From assembly GCF_003097495.1 (NCBI RefSeq), contig NZ_QEOP01000001.1, positions 1,364,001 through 1,428,000 on the forward strand: 64,000 nucleotides of DNA. Reading direction: 5' to 3'. The notes under the pieces are model-generated. The model did no database searches. It was not told where the DNA came from and saw nothing but the letters and a program-made list of their open reading frames with translations. Below are positions 52,248-61,802 of the stretch, piece by piece. How positions within the stretch are numbered: position 1 is the first letter of the stretch; each line of letters opens with the position of its first letter. The stretch comes from Amnibacterium flavum (GTDB taxonomy: Bacteria; Actinomycetota; Actinomycetes; Actinomycetales; Microbacteriaceae). The translations under genes were made by a program, and so were the position numbers.

Positions 52248-52973
52248 GTGACTGCCGTGACCGGCACCTCTCCGCGCCTGCTCGAAGCTCTCGGACTCGA
52301 CATCGAGCCCGAGCTGCTTCAGCTGGCACTCACGCACCGCTCGTACGCGTACGAGAACGGCGGCCTCCCGCACAACGAGCGCCTCGAGTTCCTCGGGGAC
52401 TCGATCCTCGGGCGCGCCGTGACGGTGATGCTCTACCTCGAGAACCCCGGTCTCGACGAGGGCGAGCTCGCCAAGCGGCGCGCCGGCCTCGTCTCGACCG
52501 TCGCGCTCGCTGAGATCGCGCGCACCATCGGCCTCGGCGAGCACATCCTGCTCGGCAAGGGCGAGATGCAGACCGGTGGCGCCGACAAATCGTCGATCCT
52601 CGCCGACACCCTCGAGGCCGTGTTCGGCGCGACGTTCCTCAGCGCCGGCAGCGAAGCCGCCGAGCAGCTCGTTCTGCGGCTCGTGCGCCCTCTGGTCGAC
52701 GACCCCGATCGCCTCGGTGCCGCCCTCGATCCGAAGACGACGCTGCAGGAGATCGCCGCTCGCCGCGGTGCCGGAGTGCCCGTCTACGTCGTCGCCCCGT
52801 CTGGACCCGACCACGCCCGGGTGTTCACCGCGACCGTCACGGTCGGCAACCTGGTCACCGAGACCGGCGTCGGTTCGAGCAAGAAGCAGGCCGAGATGAT
52901 CGCCGCCCTCGCCGCGTGCACCGCTCTCACGAAGACGCGGGGCCGCGCCGCGAGCGCGACCGCCGCCAAGTGA
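52248..52973 (+). CDS. rnc: Ribonuclease III
   Basis: Cleaves double-stranded RNA, including rRNA precursors. It has 241 residues. The catalytic signature NERLEFLGDSILG is near residue 44 and ADTLEAVFGATFL holds the second acidic pair near 120. The C-terminal double-stranded-RNA-binding domain runs from DPKTTLQEIAARRG to GSSKKQAEMIAALAAC. The GTG at 52248 lies ten bases after rpmF. The order DUF177-rpmF-rnc-mutM-smc-ftsY is the standard actinobacterial one, interrupted here by several genes. Confidence 0.97.
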   Translation: MTAVTGTSPRLLEALGLDIEPELLQLALTHRSYAYENGGLPHNERLEFLGDSILGRAVTVMLYLENPGLDEGELAKRRAGLVSTVALAEIARTIGLGEHILLGKGEMQTGGADKSSILADTLEAVFGATFLSAGSEAAEQLVLRLVRPLVDDPDRLGAALDPKTTLQEIAARRGAGVPVYVVAPSGPDHARVFTATVTVGNLVTETGVGSSKKQAEMIAALAACTALTKTRGRAASATAAK

Positions 52974-53017
52974 CTCGGGTCCCGCCTCTCCGCGAGATCC
53001 GGTGACCCGCAGGACTC

Positions 53018-53926
53018 ATGCCTGAACTCCCCGAAGTCGAGACGGTACGCGCCGGTCTCGCCCCCGTCATCGCCGGGTCGACCGTTCGCGCCGTGCGAGT
53101 GCTCGACTCGCGGTCGCTGCGCCGCCATCTCGGCCCTGCCGAGAGCTTCGCCGACGAACTCGTCGGATCCCGCTTCTCGTCGGCCATGCGCCGCGGCAAG
53201 TTCCTGTGGCTTCCGCTCGACGACTCCGAGCGCGCTCTCGTGGTCCATCTCGGCATGAGCGGGCAGGTGCTGCTGCGCACCCCCGACGCCGACGACGACC
53301 GGCTCCTCCGCATCCGGCTCGAGGTCGACTCTCCCGAGCACGGACCGCTCAGTCTCGCGTTCGTGGACCAGCGGATCTTCGGTTCGATGGCGATCGACGA
53401 CCTGGCACCCGGCGACGGCCGCCCCGCCGGCTTCGGCTCGGACGACCCGCGCATCCCCGGGCAGGTCTCGCACATCGCGCGGGATCCGCTGGACCCGGCT
53501 TTCGACGACCGACTGTTCTTCGCGGCCCTCGCCCGCCGTCAGACCGGCATCAAGCGAGCCCTTCTCGACCAGACGCTCGTGAGCGGAATCGGCAACATCT
53601 ACGCCGACGAGGCGCTGTGGGCGTCGAAGATCCATTACGAGACGCCCACCGCGTCGCTCTCGCGGGCCCGGGCCGGCACGCTCCTCGCCGAGCTGCGCTT
53701 CGTGCTCGCCCGCGCGCTCGAAGACGGCGGCACGAGCTTCGACGCCCAGTACGTCAACGTCAACGGGGCATCCGGGTACTTCTCGCAGCGACTCAACGCC
53801 TACGGTCAGCAGGGTCTGCCCTGCGCCCGGTGCGGTCGGCCGATCGCGCGCGCCAACTTCATGAACCGGTCGAGCCACTTCTGCCCGTTCTGCCAGCGCC
53901 TCCCGCGAGTCGCGGCGACGCGCTGA
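53018..53926 (+). CDS. mutM: Formamidopyrimidine-DNA glycosylase MutM/Fpg
   Basis: Removes oxidised purines such as 8-oxoguanine from DNA. It has 302 residues. The catalytic MPELPEVETVRAGL (P2 and E3 with Met counted), the lysine in RRGKFLWLPL, the helix-two-turn-helix LVSGIGNIYADEALW near residue 188, and a C-terminal zinc finger (CARCGRP, then HFCPFCQ) are all present. The gene converges on the next one with a gap of only three bases. Confidence 0.97.
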   Translation: MPELPEVETVRAGLAPVIAGSTVRAVRVLDSRSLRRHLGPAESFADELVGSRFSSAMRRGKFLWLPLDDSERALVVHLGMSGQVLLRTPDADDDRLLRIRLEVDSPEHGPLSLAFVDQRIFGSMAIDDLAPGDGRPAGFGSDDPRIPGQVSHIARDPLDPAFDDRLFFAALARRQTGIKRALLDQTLVSGIGNIYADEALWASKIHYETPTASLSRARAGTLLAELRFVLARALEDGGTSFDAQYVNVNGASGYFSQRLNAYGQQGLPCARCGRPIARANFMNRSSHFCPFCQRLPRVAATR

Positions 53927-53929
53927 CCG

Positions 53930-54649
53930 TCAGCCCTCGGTGGAGGTGCAGGTCTGCGCCTGCGCGGTGAGGGTGAGTACGACCTCGTCTGCCGCCGACT
54001 CCCAGCGCTCGTAGTGCCGAGGATCGGCGTTGCGCTGCACCCGGTGCGCCGCATCGGATGGTGCGAGTGACGGCCATTCCGGGACGTTGTTCGTCAGTGC
54101 ACGATAGAAGTTGGTGGCGCTGATGACCGGATCCATCCGGTCCTCGTAGCTGCCCCACGCGCCGCTGCCCCGCTGCTGGAAGAGGCCGCGGCTGTCGGGG
54201 CCTGCAGTGTCGCCGTAGTCGAGGATCTGCAGCGCCGACTCGCCCATGGCGGTCATGACCGCGATCTCCTGCGCGTCGCGGGGGAGCCCCATCGCGATTC
54301 CGGCATCGATGATGTGGGCGGCATTCGTCAGCTGCTCGCCGGAGTAGCCGGCGATGCGGGCGTCGGTCGTGTCGACGGATCCGGCAACGCCTTCGCCGCC
54401 CGCGCAGGTCAGCGAGAGGTCGCCCGCCTTCAGCACGTTCTGAGTGGTGATGACCCCCACCGCGAGGACGGCGACGAGGAGGAGGCCCAGTGCGATGCTG
54501 AGCGGAAGCGCCTGAACCCGCATGCGGCGTGTGCGGCGCTTCCGAGCCGCCGAGGAGCGCCCCGCGGTGCGCCTGACCGGGGTGGATGGGGTTCTCGGTC
54601 GAGACCCCGGCCGGCGCGCACCCGTGCTCCGTGCGCCGCCCCCAGACAT
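53930..54649 (-). CDS. Membrane-anchored lysozyme-like/peptidoglycan-associated protein
   Basis: A 239-residue protein with a basic, Ser/Arg/Pro-rich cytoplasmic tail (residues 1-45) and one helix (LSIALGLLLVAVLAVGVITT, about 48-67). The extracytoplasmic domain has AGIAMGLPRDAQEIAVMTAM, ESALQILDYGDTAGPDSRGL and FQQRGSGAWGSYEDRMDP. These wordings are typical of actinobacterial lysozyme-superfamily (transglycosylase-like) proteins encoded by integrative and chromosomal loci; the glutamate in GESALQ may be catalytic. Cysteines at LTCAGG and QTCTST could pair. The ATG at 54649 is chosen. Confidence 0.75.
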   Translation of the reverse strand: MSGGGARSTGARRPGSRPRTPSTPVRRTAGRSSAARKRRTRRMRVQALPLSIALGLLLVAVLAVGVITTQNVLKAGDLSLTCAGGEGVAGSVDTTDARIAGYSGEQLTNAAHIIDAGIAMGLPRDAQEIAVMTAMGESALQILDYGDTAGPDSRGLFQQRGSGAWGSYEDRMDPVISATNFYRALTNNVPEWPSLAPSDAAHRVQRNADPRHYERWESAADEVVLTLTAQAQTCTSTEG

Positions 54650-54827
54650 CGAGACGAGGATACCCGGGCGCGCTGACAGGGGCGCGCCTCCGGGTCCTGC
54701 GGTCCCGCTTCGCGAGCCGCCGTGTGCGGTGAACGCGACGCCGGCGCGTCGCGCTGCTCGACCTCCACGGGTGGGTGCGGCGCGGCATCCCCGACGGCGC
54801 GGAGGCCAGGGTGACGATGGAGGGGTG
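54650..54827. other. Intergenic region between divergent genes, no clear signals
   Basis: The 178 bases are GC-rich, with no obvious -10/-35 pair, repeat or hairpin that stands out. The region must carry the promoter of the lysozyme-like gene on the minus strand and probably that of the hydrolase gene on the plus strand. Confidence 0.4.
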
Positions 54828-55619
54828 ATGGGATTCACGCACGCCACGAGCGGCACCGCGGCCTGGCTCGCGGTCACCGCGGCGTTGCCCGCGCTCGGCA
54901 CCGACATCCTGCCGCTCACCTCCGCGGGCGTCATCGCAGGCGCCATGGTCAGCGCCGGCGCCGCACTGCTGCCCGACGCCGATCACAAGAGCGCCACCAT
55001 CGCCCATGCGGTCCCGGTCCTCGGACCCCTCGTCACGGGGACGATCGGCGATGTCAGCGGCGGGCACCGTCACGGCGCCCACACTCTGCTCGCCGCCGCC
55101 CTCGTGACGGTCGCGGCGGTCGCCATCGGCCAGTGGCACATGGACATCCCCGAGATCGGGCCGACCCCGATCGGGCCGGCGATCGCGACGGTCGCGCTGA
55201 TCACCTTCGCCGCCAAGGCGCGCGACCTGGTGCGGCACTGGACGACCGCGTGGGCGCTCGGACTGCTCTCCGCCGCCGTGGTGTTCTTCTTCGCACCCGA
55301 CTCGAGCATCTGGTTCCCGCTCGCCATCGCCATCGGCTACATCGCCCACCTCGTCGGCGACGCGCTCACCATCGGCGGCATCCCCGGTCCGCTGTGGCCG
55401 ATCACGATCAAACCGCCGAGGTGGTGGGCCCGCACCAACGTGCTGAACGACATCTGGAAGCGCAACGGGTACATCGCGTTCCCGATCCTCGGCAAGGCCG
55501 GCTCGGCTCGTGAGACGGTCGCCGCCGTCCTGCTGGGCCTCTACTGCGCCTACGGGCTCGGCAATGTCGCGATCCGCGCGGCGCAGACCCTGCCGGACTG
55601 GGCCGCCGCGGTACTTTAG
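54828..55619 (+). CDS. YdjM/DUF457-like membrane-bound metal-dependent hydrolase
   Basis: A 263-residue polytopic protein. It has THATSGTAAWLAVTAAL near the N-terminus, LLPDADHKSATIAH near residue 48, and GGHRHGAHTLLAAALV near 75, the metal-binding histidine/aspartate pattern of the LexA-induced YdjM family. A later IAHLVGDALTIGGIPGPLWP completes it. The ATG at 54828 follows GGAGGGGTG; a GTG at 54825 is equivalent. Its role may be phospholipid or peptidoglycan-linked; it is unknown in actinobacteria. smc starts 26 bases downstream. Confidence 0.82.
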   Translation: MGFTHATSGTAAWLAVTAALPALGTDILPLTSAGVIAGAMVSAGAALLPDADHKSATIAHAVPVLGPLVTGTIGDVSGGHRHGAHTLLAAALVTVAAVAIGQWHMDIPEIGPTPIGPAIATVALITFAAKARDLVRHWTTAWALGLLSAAVVFFFAPDSSIWFPLAIAIGYIAHLVGDALTIGGIPGPLWPITIKPPRWWARTNVLNDIWKRNGYIAFPILGKAGSARETVAAVLLGLYCAYGLGNVAIRAAQTLPDWAAAVL

Positions 55620-55645
55620 GAGCTTCCCAGTCTCCCGGAGGTCGC

Positions 55646-58600
55646 GTGTATCTGAAGAGCTTGACTCTCAAGGGGTTCAAGTCCTTCGCGCAGCCGACGA
55701 CGTTCGCGTTCGAGCCTGGGGTCACCTGCGTCGTCGGACCGAACGGATCGGGCAAGAGCAACGTCGTCGACGCGCTCGCCTGGGTCATGGGCGAGCAGGG
55801 GGCGAAGACGCTCCGCGGCGGGAAGATGGAGGACGTCATCTTCGCCGGAACCGCGACCAAGGGTCCGCTCGGTCGGGCCGAGGTCACGCTGACGATCGAC
55901 AACAGCGACGGCGCTCTGCCCATCGAGTACTCCGAGGTCACGATCCGTCGCACCCTCTTCCGCAACGGGGGCAGCGAGTACGCGATCAACGGCGAGAACT
56001 GCCGCCTCCTCGATGTGCAGGAGCTGCTCTCCGACTCGGGGCTCGGCCGCGAGATGCACGTCATCGTCGGCCAGGGGCAGCTCGACACCGTGCTGCATGC
56101 CAGCCCGGTGGAGCGTCGGGGGTTCATCGAGGAGGCCGCCGGCATCCTGAAGCACCGTCGCCGCAAGGAGAAGACCCAGCGCAAGCTCGAGTCGATGCAG
56201 ACGAACCTCACCCGCCTCTCCGACCTTGCCGGTGAGATCCGCCGCCAGCTGAAACCGCTGGGCGCGCAGGCCGAGGTCGCGCGCGAGGCGGCGACCATCC
56301 AGGCCGAGGTCCGTGACGCGCGCGCCCGACTGCTCGCCGACGAGGTCACCGATCTGCGCCAGGCACTCGAGCAGTACACGCGGACCGAGCAGGAGCGCGG
56401 GGAGGAGCGCTCGGTGCTCAGCCAGCAGCTCGACGAACGCAGTGCGCGTGCCGCCGCGATCGAGGCGACGCAGACGAGTGACGAGGTCGACCTCGCCCGG
56501 CGCACCGCGTTCGGACTCGAATCGGTGCAGGAACGGCTGCGCAGCCTGTACACGCTCGCCAATCAGCGTCTCGCGCTGCTCGGCAACGTCGAGGAGACTC
56601 CGTCCGCGGGCCCCAGCGTCACTTCCGCGATGGTCGAGGACGCCCGGGCGGAACTCGAACGCCTGCGCTCCGCGGTCGGCGGTGCGGAGGCCGCGCTCGT
56701 CGAAGCGCAGCTCGCGCTGCAGTCGAGCAGGGCGGAACTCGACCGGGTCGACGAGACGATCGCGGCGCAGAGCGCCGAGGTCTCGCGGTACGACCTGTCG
56801 CTGTCGCAATTGCGCGGTCGAGCCGACACGGCCGCCTCGCGACTCGCCTCCGTGCGAGGAGAGGTGCTGCGTCAGCAGAACGCGCTCGATTCCGCCGCCG
56901 AACGACGGGCCAGCGCGCAGGCACGGCTCGAGCAGGCCGAGAGCGAATCGGTCGAGGCCGACGAGGGCGAGCACGGTCTCGACCTGGTCTACGAGCAGGC
57001 TCAGGCAGCCATCGCCTCGACCGAGGGCGAGCTGGAGCGTCTCCGCGATGCTCTGCACCGGGCCGAGCGCGAACGCGACGCGCTGTCCGCCCGGACCGGT
57101 GCTCTCTCGCTCGCCCTCGATGTGAAGGACGGCTCCGGCGCGCTCGCCGCAGCCCGCCTCGCGGGTGTGCGCGGGCTCGTCGCCGACACGGTCACCGTCG
57201 AACAGGGATGGGAGTCCGCGGTCGCGGCCGCCCTGGGCCCTCTCGCGGACGCCGTCGTGGCCGACGATGTCGATGCCGCTCTCGCCGCTCTCGCTCACGC
57301 CACGGAGGCGGATCTCGGACGCGTCGAGGTCGTCGTCGCCGACTCGGATGCTGCCGCATCCAGCGAGATCGACGGGGCAACCCCGGCGAACGCGATCGTC
57401 CGCGGTCCGCGCGGCATCGAGAGCCTGCTCGCCTCCACCGTCTTCGTCGACGACCTCGACGCGGGTCGCGCCGTCTGGCAGCGGGCGCGCCGGGCATCCC
57501 CTCCCGTCACCGTCATCACGCGGGCCGGCGAGGTTCTCACCCCGTACGTCCTCCGCGGCGGCACCGGCCGCGAGCGCAGCCGGATCGAGCTCACCGCGGA
57601 ACGGGATCGCGCCGCCTCGCGCCTCGACGAGGTGCAGTCCGAGATCGCCGCCGCGCGCACCGCCCTCGACGAGAAGCGGGCGGAGCATGCTCTGGCCCGC
57701 GAGCAGTCCTCGTCGGCGCTGGCCGCTCTGCGCGAGGTCGACGCGAAGGTCGCCGCGCGGTCCGAGACCCTGTCCCGCCTGCGCGCGCAGGTCGACGCCG
57801 CCGACGCCGAGCACGAGCGACTCGCCCGCACGCTCGACGGCTCGGCGGCGCAGGTCGCCGACGCGGAGGCCGCTGCGGGCACGGCGCGCGCCGAATTCGA
57901 TGCGGTCACCGCGACCCCGCGGCCGCTGTTCGACCCGTCGGCTCGCGAACCGCTGAATGCGGCGGTCGAACGGGCCCGCGAGGTCGAGGTCGAGACCCGT
58001 CTGTCTCTCGAGACCGCCCGCGAGCGGGTGCGGTCCGAGATCGCGCGCATCGCCGAGCTCGAACGGCAGGTCGAGGCCGAGCGGCTCGCCGCGGAGGAGG
58101 CCGCTCGCCGGGCCGTCATCCGCCGTCGGCAGATGGACTCCGCCACCCGGGTCGCCGAGGCGCTGCCCGCGGTGCTCGATGCGGTCGGCGCCTCGGTCGC
58201 CGAGGCCCGCGTCGAGCTCGAACGCGCCGAAGCCGACCGCGCCCGGCGCAACACCGAGCTGACGGAAATCCGGCGCGGAGAGGCGGAGCTGCGAGCCCGT
58301 CTGCACACGATCACCGAGAGTGTGCACGGACTCGAGCTGCAGATCTACGAGAAGAGACTGCACGTGGCGTCGCTGCTCGAACGCGTCGGCGCACTGGGCC
58401 TCGACGAGGAGACCCTGCTCCGCGAGTACGGTCCGCACGTGCTCATCCCGGTGCCGCGCGACCCCGCCGACGCCGCGGAGCCGGAGAAGGAGGGCGCCGC
58501 CGAGCCCGACGGCATCCCGTTCGTCCGCGCCGAGCAGCAGAGGCGTCTCGATAAGGCCGAGCGGGGGCTCGCTCAGCTGGGCCGCGTCAATCCGCTCGCA

Positions 58601-59197
58601 CTCGAGGAGTTCGCCGCGCTCGAACAGCGGCACAAGTTCCTGACCGACCAGCTCGCCGACCTGACCGACACGCGCCGCGACCTGATCACGATCATCGACG
58701 AGCTCGACGAGACGATGCAGCGCATCTTCCTCGAGGCCTTCGAGGACACGAAGGCGGCGTTCGGCGAGGTGTTCCCGGTGCTGTTCCCGGGTGGAAGCGG
58801 CAGCATCGAGCTGACGGAACCCGACGACCTGCTGAACACAGGCATCGAGGTGTCGGTGCGTCCGGCGGGCAAGAAGATCGAGCGCCTGTCGCTGCTGTCC
58901 GGCGGTGAGCGCTCGCTCGCGGCGGTCGCCCTGCTGATCGCGATCTTCAAGGCGCGGCCCAGCCCGTTCTACATCATGGACGAGGTCGAGGCCGCACTCG
59001 ACGACGCGAACCTCGGCCGCCTGCTGACCGTGTTCGAGGACCTCCGCCGTTCGTCGCAGCTGATCGTGATCACCCACCAGAAGCGCACCATGGAGCTCGC
59101 CGACGCGCTCTACGGCGTCTCGATGCGCCAGGACGGCATCTCCGCCGTCGTCGGCCAGCGCGTCCAGCGCACCGAACCCGAACCCGTCGCCTCCTGA
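55646..59197 (+). CDS. smc: Chromosome partition protein SMC
   Basis: An 1183-residue condensin subunit that organises and segregates the chromosome with ScpA/ScpB. The N-terminal Walker A GPNGSGKSN is at residues 31-39. Long coiled coils (about 165-480 and 665-1010) flank a hinge near 500-650 (ARLAGVRGLVADTV). The C-terminal ABC signature is LLSGGERSLAAVAL near 1085 and Walker B FYIMDEVEAALDDANL near 1108. The GTG at 55646 follows GGAGG. Length is normal. scpA and scpB are not in the window. Confidence 0.97.
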   Translation: MYLKSLTLKGFKSFAQPTTFAFEPGVTCVVGPNGSGKSNVVDALAWVMGEQGAKTLRGGKMEDVIFAGTATKGPLGRAEVTLTIDNSDGALPIEYSEVTIRRTLFRNGGSEYAINGENCRLLDVQELLSDSGLGREMHVIVGQGQLDTVLHASPVERRGFIEEAAGILKHRRRKEKTQRKLESMQTNLTRLSDLAGEIRRQLKPLGAQAEVAREAATIQAEVRDARARLLADEVTDLRQALEQYTRTEQERGEERSVLSQQLDERSARAAAIEATQTSDEVDLARRTAFGLESVQERLRSLYTLANQRLALLGNVEETPSAGPSVTSAMVEDARAELERLRSAVGGAEAALVEAQLALQSSRAELDRVDETIAAQSAEVSRYDLSLSQLRGRADTAASRLASVRGEVLRQQNALDSAAERRASAQARLEQAESESVEADEGEHGLDLVYEQAQAAIASTEGELERLRDALHRAERERDALSARTGALSLALDVKDGSGALAAARLAGVRGLVADTVTVEQGWESAVAAALGPLADAVVADDVDAALAALAHATEADLGRVEVVVADSDAAASSEIDGATPANAIVRGPRGIESLLASTVFVDDLDAGRAVWQRARRASPPVTVITRAGEVLTPYVLRGGTGRERSRIELTAERDRAASRLDEVQSEIAAARTALDEKRAEHALAREQSSSALAALREVDAKVAARSETLSRLRAQVDAADAEHERLARTLDGSAAQVADAEAAAGTARAEFDAVTATPRPLFDPSAREPLNAAVERAREVEVETRLSLETARERVRSEIARIAELERQVEAERLAAEEAARRAVIRRRQMDSATRVAEALPAVLDAVGASVAEARVELERAEADRARRNTELTEIRRGEAELRARLHTITESVHGLELQIYEKRLHVASLLERVGALGLDEETLLREYGPHVLIPVPRDPADAAEPEKEGAAEPDGIPFVRAEQQRRLDKAERGLAQLGRVNPLALEEFAALEQRHKFLTDQLADLTDTRRDLITIIDELDETMQRIFLEAFEDTKAAFGEVFPVLFPGGSGSIELTEPDDLLNTGIEVSVRPAGKKIERLSLLSGGERSLAAVALLIAIFKARPSPFYIMDEVEAALDDANLGRLLTVFEDLRRSSQLIVITHQKRTMELADALYGVSMRQDGISAVVGQRVQRTEPEPVAS

Positions 59198-59216
59198 CGT
59201 CTCCACGGATCAGGTT

Positions 59217-59306
59217 CCGTTGCACCGTTCAGGAGAAATCCCGAATTTGTCCTGATCCGTAGCGGAATCGTCCTGATCCGCGCAGATCTCCTGATCGGTG
59301 CAACGG
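59217..59306. repeat. Palindromic element between convergent smc and GH13 genes
   Basis: CCGTTGCACCGTTCAGGAGA (59217-59236) pairs, with one mismatch, with TCTCCTGATCGGTGCAACGG (59286-59305). Two TCCTGATCCG copies lie inside. The vocabulary matches 7530-7612. In the 112-base gap between convergent genes it could serve as a bidirectional transcription stop. Confidence 0.6.
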
Positions 59307-59309
59307 GCC

Positions 59310-60953
59310 TCAGGAGGAGAGAACCCTCAGCCACCGATACCCGTACCCGTCAACCACGACGGTGGCCGCGCCGCCCTCGGGGATCGCCTCACGCCGTCCC
59401 TCGAGGATGTCGAAGAGGGCGACGCCGTCGAGCTGCAGCGTCACGGTCGCGGGGTCCGGTGAGAAGTTGTGCACGAAGACGACACGGCCCTCGTCCCAGG
59501 TCATCGAGTGCACCAGGAGGCCTGGGTCATCCTGGGGGAGCAGTGCGAAGTCGCCGTAGCCGATCTCGAACGATGTCCGGTAGCTGTGCGCGAGCGTCCG
59601 GATGAAGCTGAGCAGCGAGTCGGGATCGTGCTGTTGATCCTCGACGTTCACGAATCGCGGACCGTATCCGCCCTCGGTGACGGCCGCCGTGAGGTCTTTG
59701 GCCGCAGCGGTCGAGAACCCTCCGTTCTCGCCGGACGTCCACTGCATCGGGGTGCGGACCGCCATCCGCCCCTCGATCGCGAGGTTCTCGCCCATCCCGA
59801 TCTCCTCGCCGTAGAACAGCGTCGGGGTGCCGGGCAGCGCGAAGAGCAGGCTGTAGACCATGCGGATGCGGCGCGGATCGCCGTCGAGCATCGGGGGAAG
59901 GCGGCGGCGGAGTCCCCGCCCGTAGAGCTGCATCTCGGGTTCGGGGCCGAAGGCGGCGAACACCTCCTCGCGCTCCTCCTCGGACAGCTTGTCGAGGGTG
60001 AGTTCGTCGTGGTTTCGGACGAAGATCGCCCATTGCGCTCCGTCGGGCAGCGCCGGTCGCTGCTTGAGCGCCTCGATCAGGGGGCCCGCCTCATGGCGCG
60101 CGAGGGCGAGGTACATGCGCTGCATCACGATGAAGTCGAACTGCATGTCGAGCTCGCCGCCTTCGGCGCCGCCGAAGAATCGCAGCTGTTCGGCGTAGGG
60201 CAGGTTGACCTCGCCGAGCAGGATGGACTCGCCCGAGCGCCGACTCATGAACGAGCGCAGTGCTCGCAGGTAGTCGTGCGGGTCGGCGAGCAGCTTGTGC
60301 GCATCGTCGACCCCTGCGGTGTCGAGCAGGAACGGCACCGCGTCGACCCGGAAACCGGCGACGCCGAGCTGCAGCCAGAACCCGATGACCTTGGCGATCT
60401 CGTCACGGACGGCGGGATTGGTGACGTTGAGGTCGGGCTGCTGCCGATAGAAGCTATGCAGGTAGTACTGCTTCGTCTTCTTGTCGAGGGTCCACACACC
60501 GTCCTCCTGATCGGGGAAGACGTTCTCGGGCTGGTCGGCGGGAGGCTCGTCGCGCCAGACGTAGTAGTCGCGGAACGGGGAGTCCCTGCTCGAGCGGGCA
60601 TCGACGAACCAGGGGTGCTTGTCCGAGGTGTGGTTCACGACGAGGTCGACGATGACGCGGATGCCGCGGTCGTTCGCGATCCGGAGAACCTCGACGAACT
60701 CGCCGTGATGGCCGAGGCGGCGGTCGACGCCGTAGAAGTCGGTGATGTCGTAGCCGTCGTCGCGTTCGGGCGTCGGATAGAACGGCATCAGCCAGAGGCA
60801 GGTCACCCCCAGCTGGGCGAGGTGATCGATCCGGTGAGCGAGACCGACGAAGTCGCCTCGGCCGTCTCCGGTCCAGTCACTGTAGGTCTCGACGTCGAGG
60901 CAGTAGATGACCGCCGATTTCCACCACAGATCGCCCGTGTCGGTGAGCTTCAT
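59310..60953 (-). CDS. GH13 alpha-amylase-family enzyme, trehalose synthase-like
   Basis: A 547-residue GH13 enzyme. Conserved regions are DLVVNHTS (near 103), GFRVDAVPFL with nucleophile D204, LGEVNL with acid/base E248, and RNHDEL with D316. The opening WWKSAVIYCLDVETYSDWTGDGRGD and DGYDITDFYGVDRRLGHHGEF resemble trehalose synthase (maltose isomerisation) and GH13 sucrose/oligosaccharide relatives. No secretion signal, so it is cytoplasmic. The exact reaction is uncertain. It converges with smc. Confidence 0.85.
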   Translation of the reverse strand: MKLTDTGDLWWKSAVIYCLDVETYSDWTGDGRGDFVGLAHRIDHLAQLGVTCLWLMPFYPTPERDDGYDITDFYGVDRRLGHHGEFVEVLRIANDRGIRVIVDLVVNHTSDKHPWFVDARSSRDSPFRDYYVWRDEPPADQPENVFPDQEDGVWTLDKKTKQYYLHSFYRQQPDLNVTNPAVRDEIAKVIGFWLQLGVAGFRVDAVPFLLDTAGVDDAHKLLADPHDYLRALRSFMSRRSGESILLGEVNLPYAEQLRFFGGAEGGELDMQFDFIVMQRMYLALARHEAGPLIEALKQRPALPDGAQWAIFVRNHDELTLDKLSEEEREEVFAAFGPEPEMQLYGRGLRRRLPPMLDGDPRRIRMVYSLLFALPGTPTLFYGEEIGMGENLAIEGRMAVRTPMQWTSGENGGFSTAAAKDLTAAVTEGGYGPRFVNVEDQQHDPDSLLSFIRTLAHSYRTSFEIGYGDFALLPQDDPGLLVHSMTWDEGRVVFVHNFSPDPATVTLQLDGVALFDILEGRREAIPEGGAATVVVDGYGYRWLRVLSS

Positions 60954-61139
60954 GCTGCTGTCCTCTCCCGGACCCGTTCGGCCTGCTCCGCCTGGGGGCG
61001 TTCGCGTGGCGAGATCTGCCCTTGAAATCCGACTACCGTCATGCGCCGCCCGTCGTTGAGGTTTCCTCCACGCTAGGGGGAGCGGTTCGGCGGCTTCGAG
61101 GTCACGATCCGATTGAGGGGGCTCTCCCAGCCGCGCCCG

Positions 61140-61757
61140 TCAGCGGATGATGAGCTTCTCGATGAGGACGCCTGCCGAGATGACGCCGACTCCGATCTGG
61201 GTGAGCACCTGCGGGTGCCTCTTGGGCCAGCTGAACGCCCAAGGATGCTGTTCGCGTACTCCGCGCTGATCGACTTCGGGGCGGATGATGATCGTGTCGA
61301 TCCCTTTCGCCTGCATGTCCTCGGCCAGTAGGTAGAGGTCGGTGCTCTCCCAGAGATCGCCGCGAAGCCGGAGGGGACGCGTGCCGTCGCGTGGCTTCAG
61401 AGCGACCCGAGAGATCTCGTCGGTGTGGAATCGGCTCTCGAAGAAGAGCGCCTCCTCGACCTCCATCGCAGCGAGGGCCCGAACCCGCCCGAGGCTGTCC
61501 CGGAACCGGTACTCCCCGTCCCCGTATCCGATCCGTTCGCGAACCAGACCGCTGGCGCTGCTCGTCAGTCCGACGGCCAGCGCGATGCCGGCCGCGGTCC
61601 ACAACGTCACGCTCGAGAGGAACATCGCGATCACGACGAAAAGCGCGATACACACGACAGCCAATGCGAGCCATGCCGCCCGCCCCGGAACGGTCGCTCG
61701 CAGGAATGCGCGGACCGACGGGCGGACGACGATCGGGGACCCTAGGCCGTTGCTCAC
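61140..61757 (-). CDS. Membrane protein with PH-like domain, paralogue 1
   Basis: A 205-residue protein. A conserved IVVRPSVRAFLRATVPG start is followed by two helices (LALAVVCIALFVVIAMF, VTLWTAAGIALAVGLTS), a beta-rich cytosolic part (RERIGYGDGEYRFRD, EEALFFESRF, DTIIIRPEVDQRG) and a C-terminal helix (IGVGVISAGVLIEKLII). It shares this plan and several words with 61896-62489, so they are paralogues. The GTG at 61757 is chosen; an ATG at 61844 in frame would read through a G14 tract and add a Pro-rich 29-residue extension. Function unknown. Confidence 0.7.
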   Translation of the reverse strand: MSNGLGSPIVVRPSVRAFLRATVPGRAAWLALAVVCIALFVVIAMFLSSVTLWTAAGIALAVGLTSSASGLVRERIGYGDGEYRFRDSLGRVRALAAMEVEEALFFESRFHTDEISRVALKPRDGTRPLRLRGDLWESTDLYLLAEDMQAKGIDTIIIRPEVDQRGVREQHPWAFSWPKRHPQVLTQIGVGVISAGVLIEKLIIR

Positions 61758-61788
61758 CGCCCCATCATCGTCGACGCCTCCGCGGGGC

Positions 61789-61802
61789 GGGGGGGGGGGG
61801 GG
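61789..61802. repeat. G14 homopolymer tract upstream of the membrane-protein gene
   Basis: Fourteen consecutive G residues lie 32 bases upstream of the GTG chosen for the minus-strand membrane protein. Such tracts slip readily in replication and are also error-prone in sequencing. Confidence 0.85.

Noticed and set aside
55616-59206. A 1196-codon open frame opposite smc, and similar long antisense frames at 20009-22525, 29517-32420, 35682-37706 and 39409-41100
   Set aside because: They mirror strongly supported genes and have Arg/Val/Gly/Asp-rich composition with no domain motifs, as expected from high GC at third codon positions.
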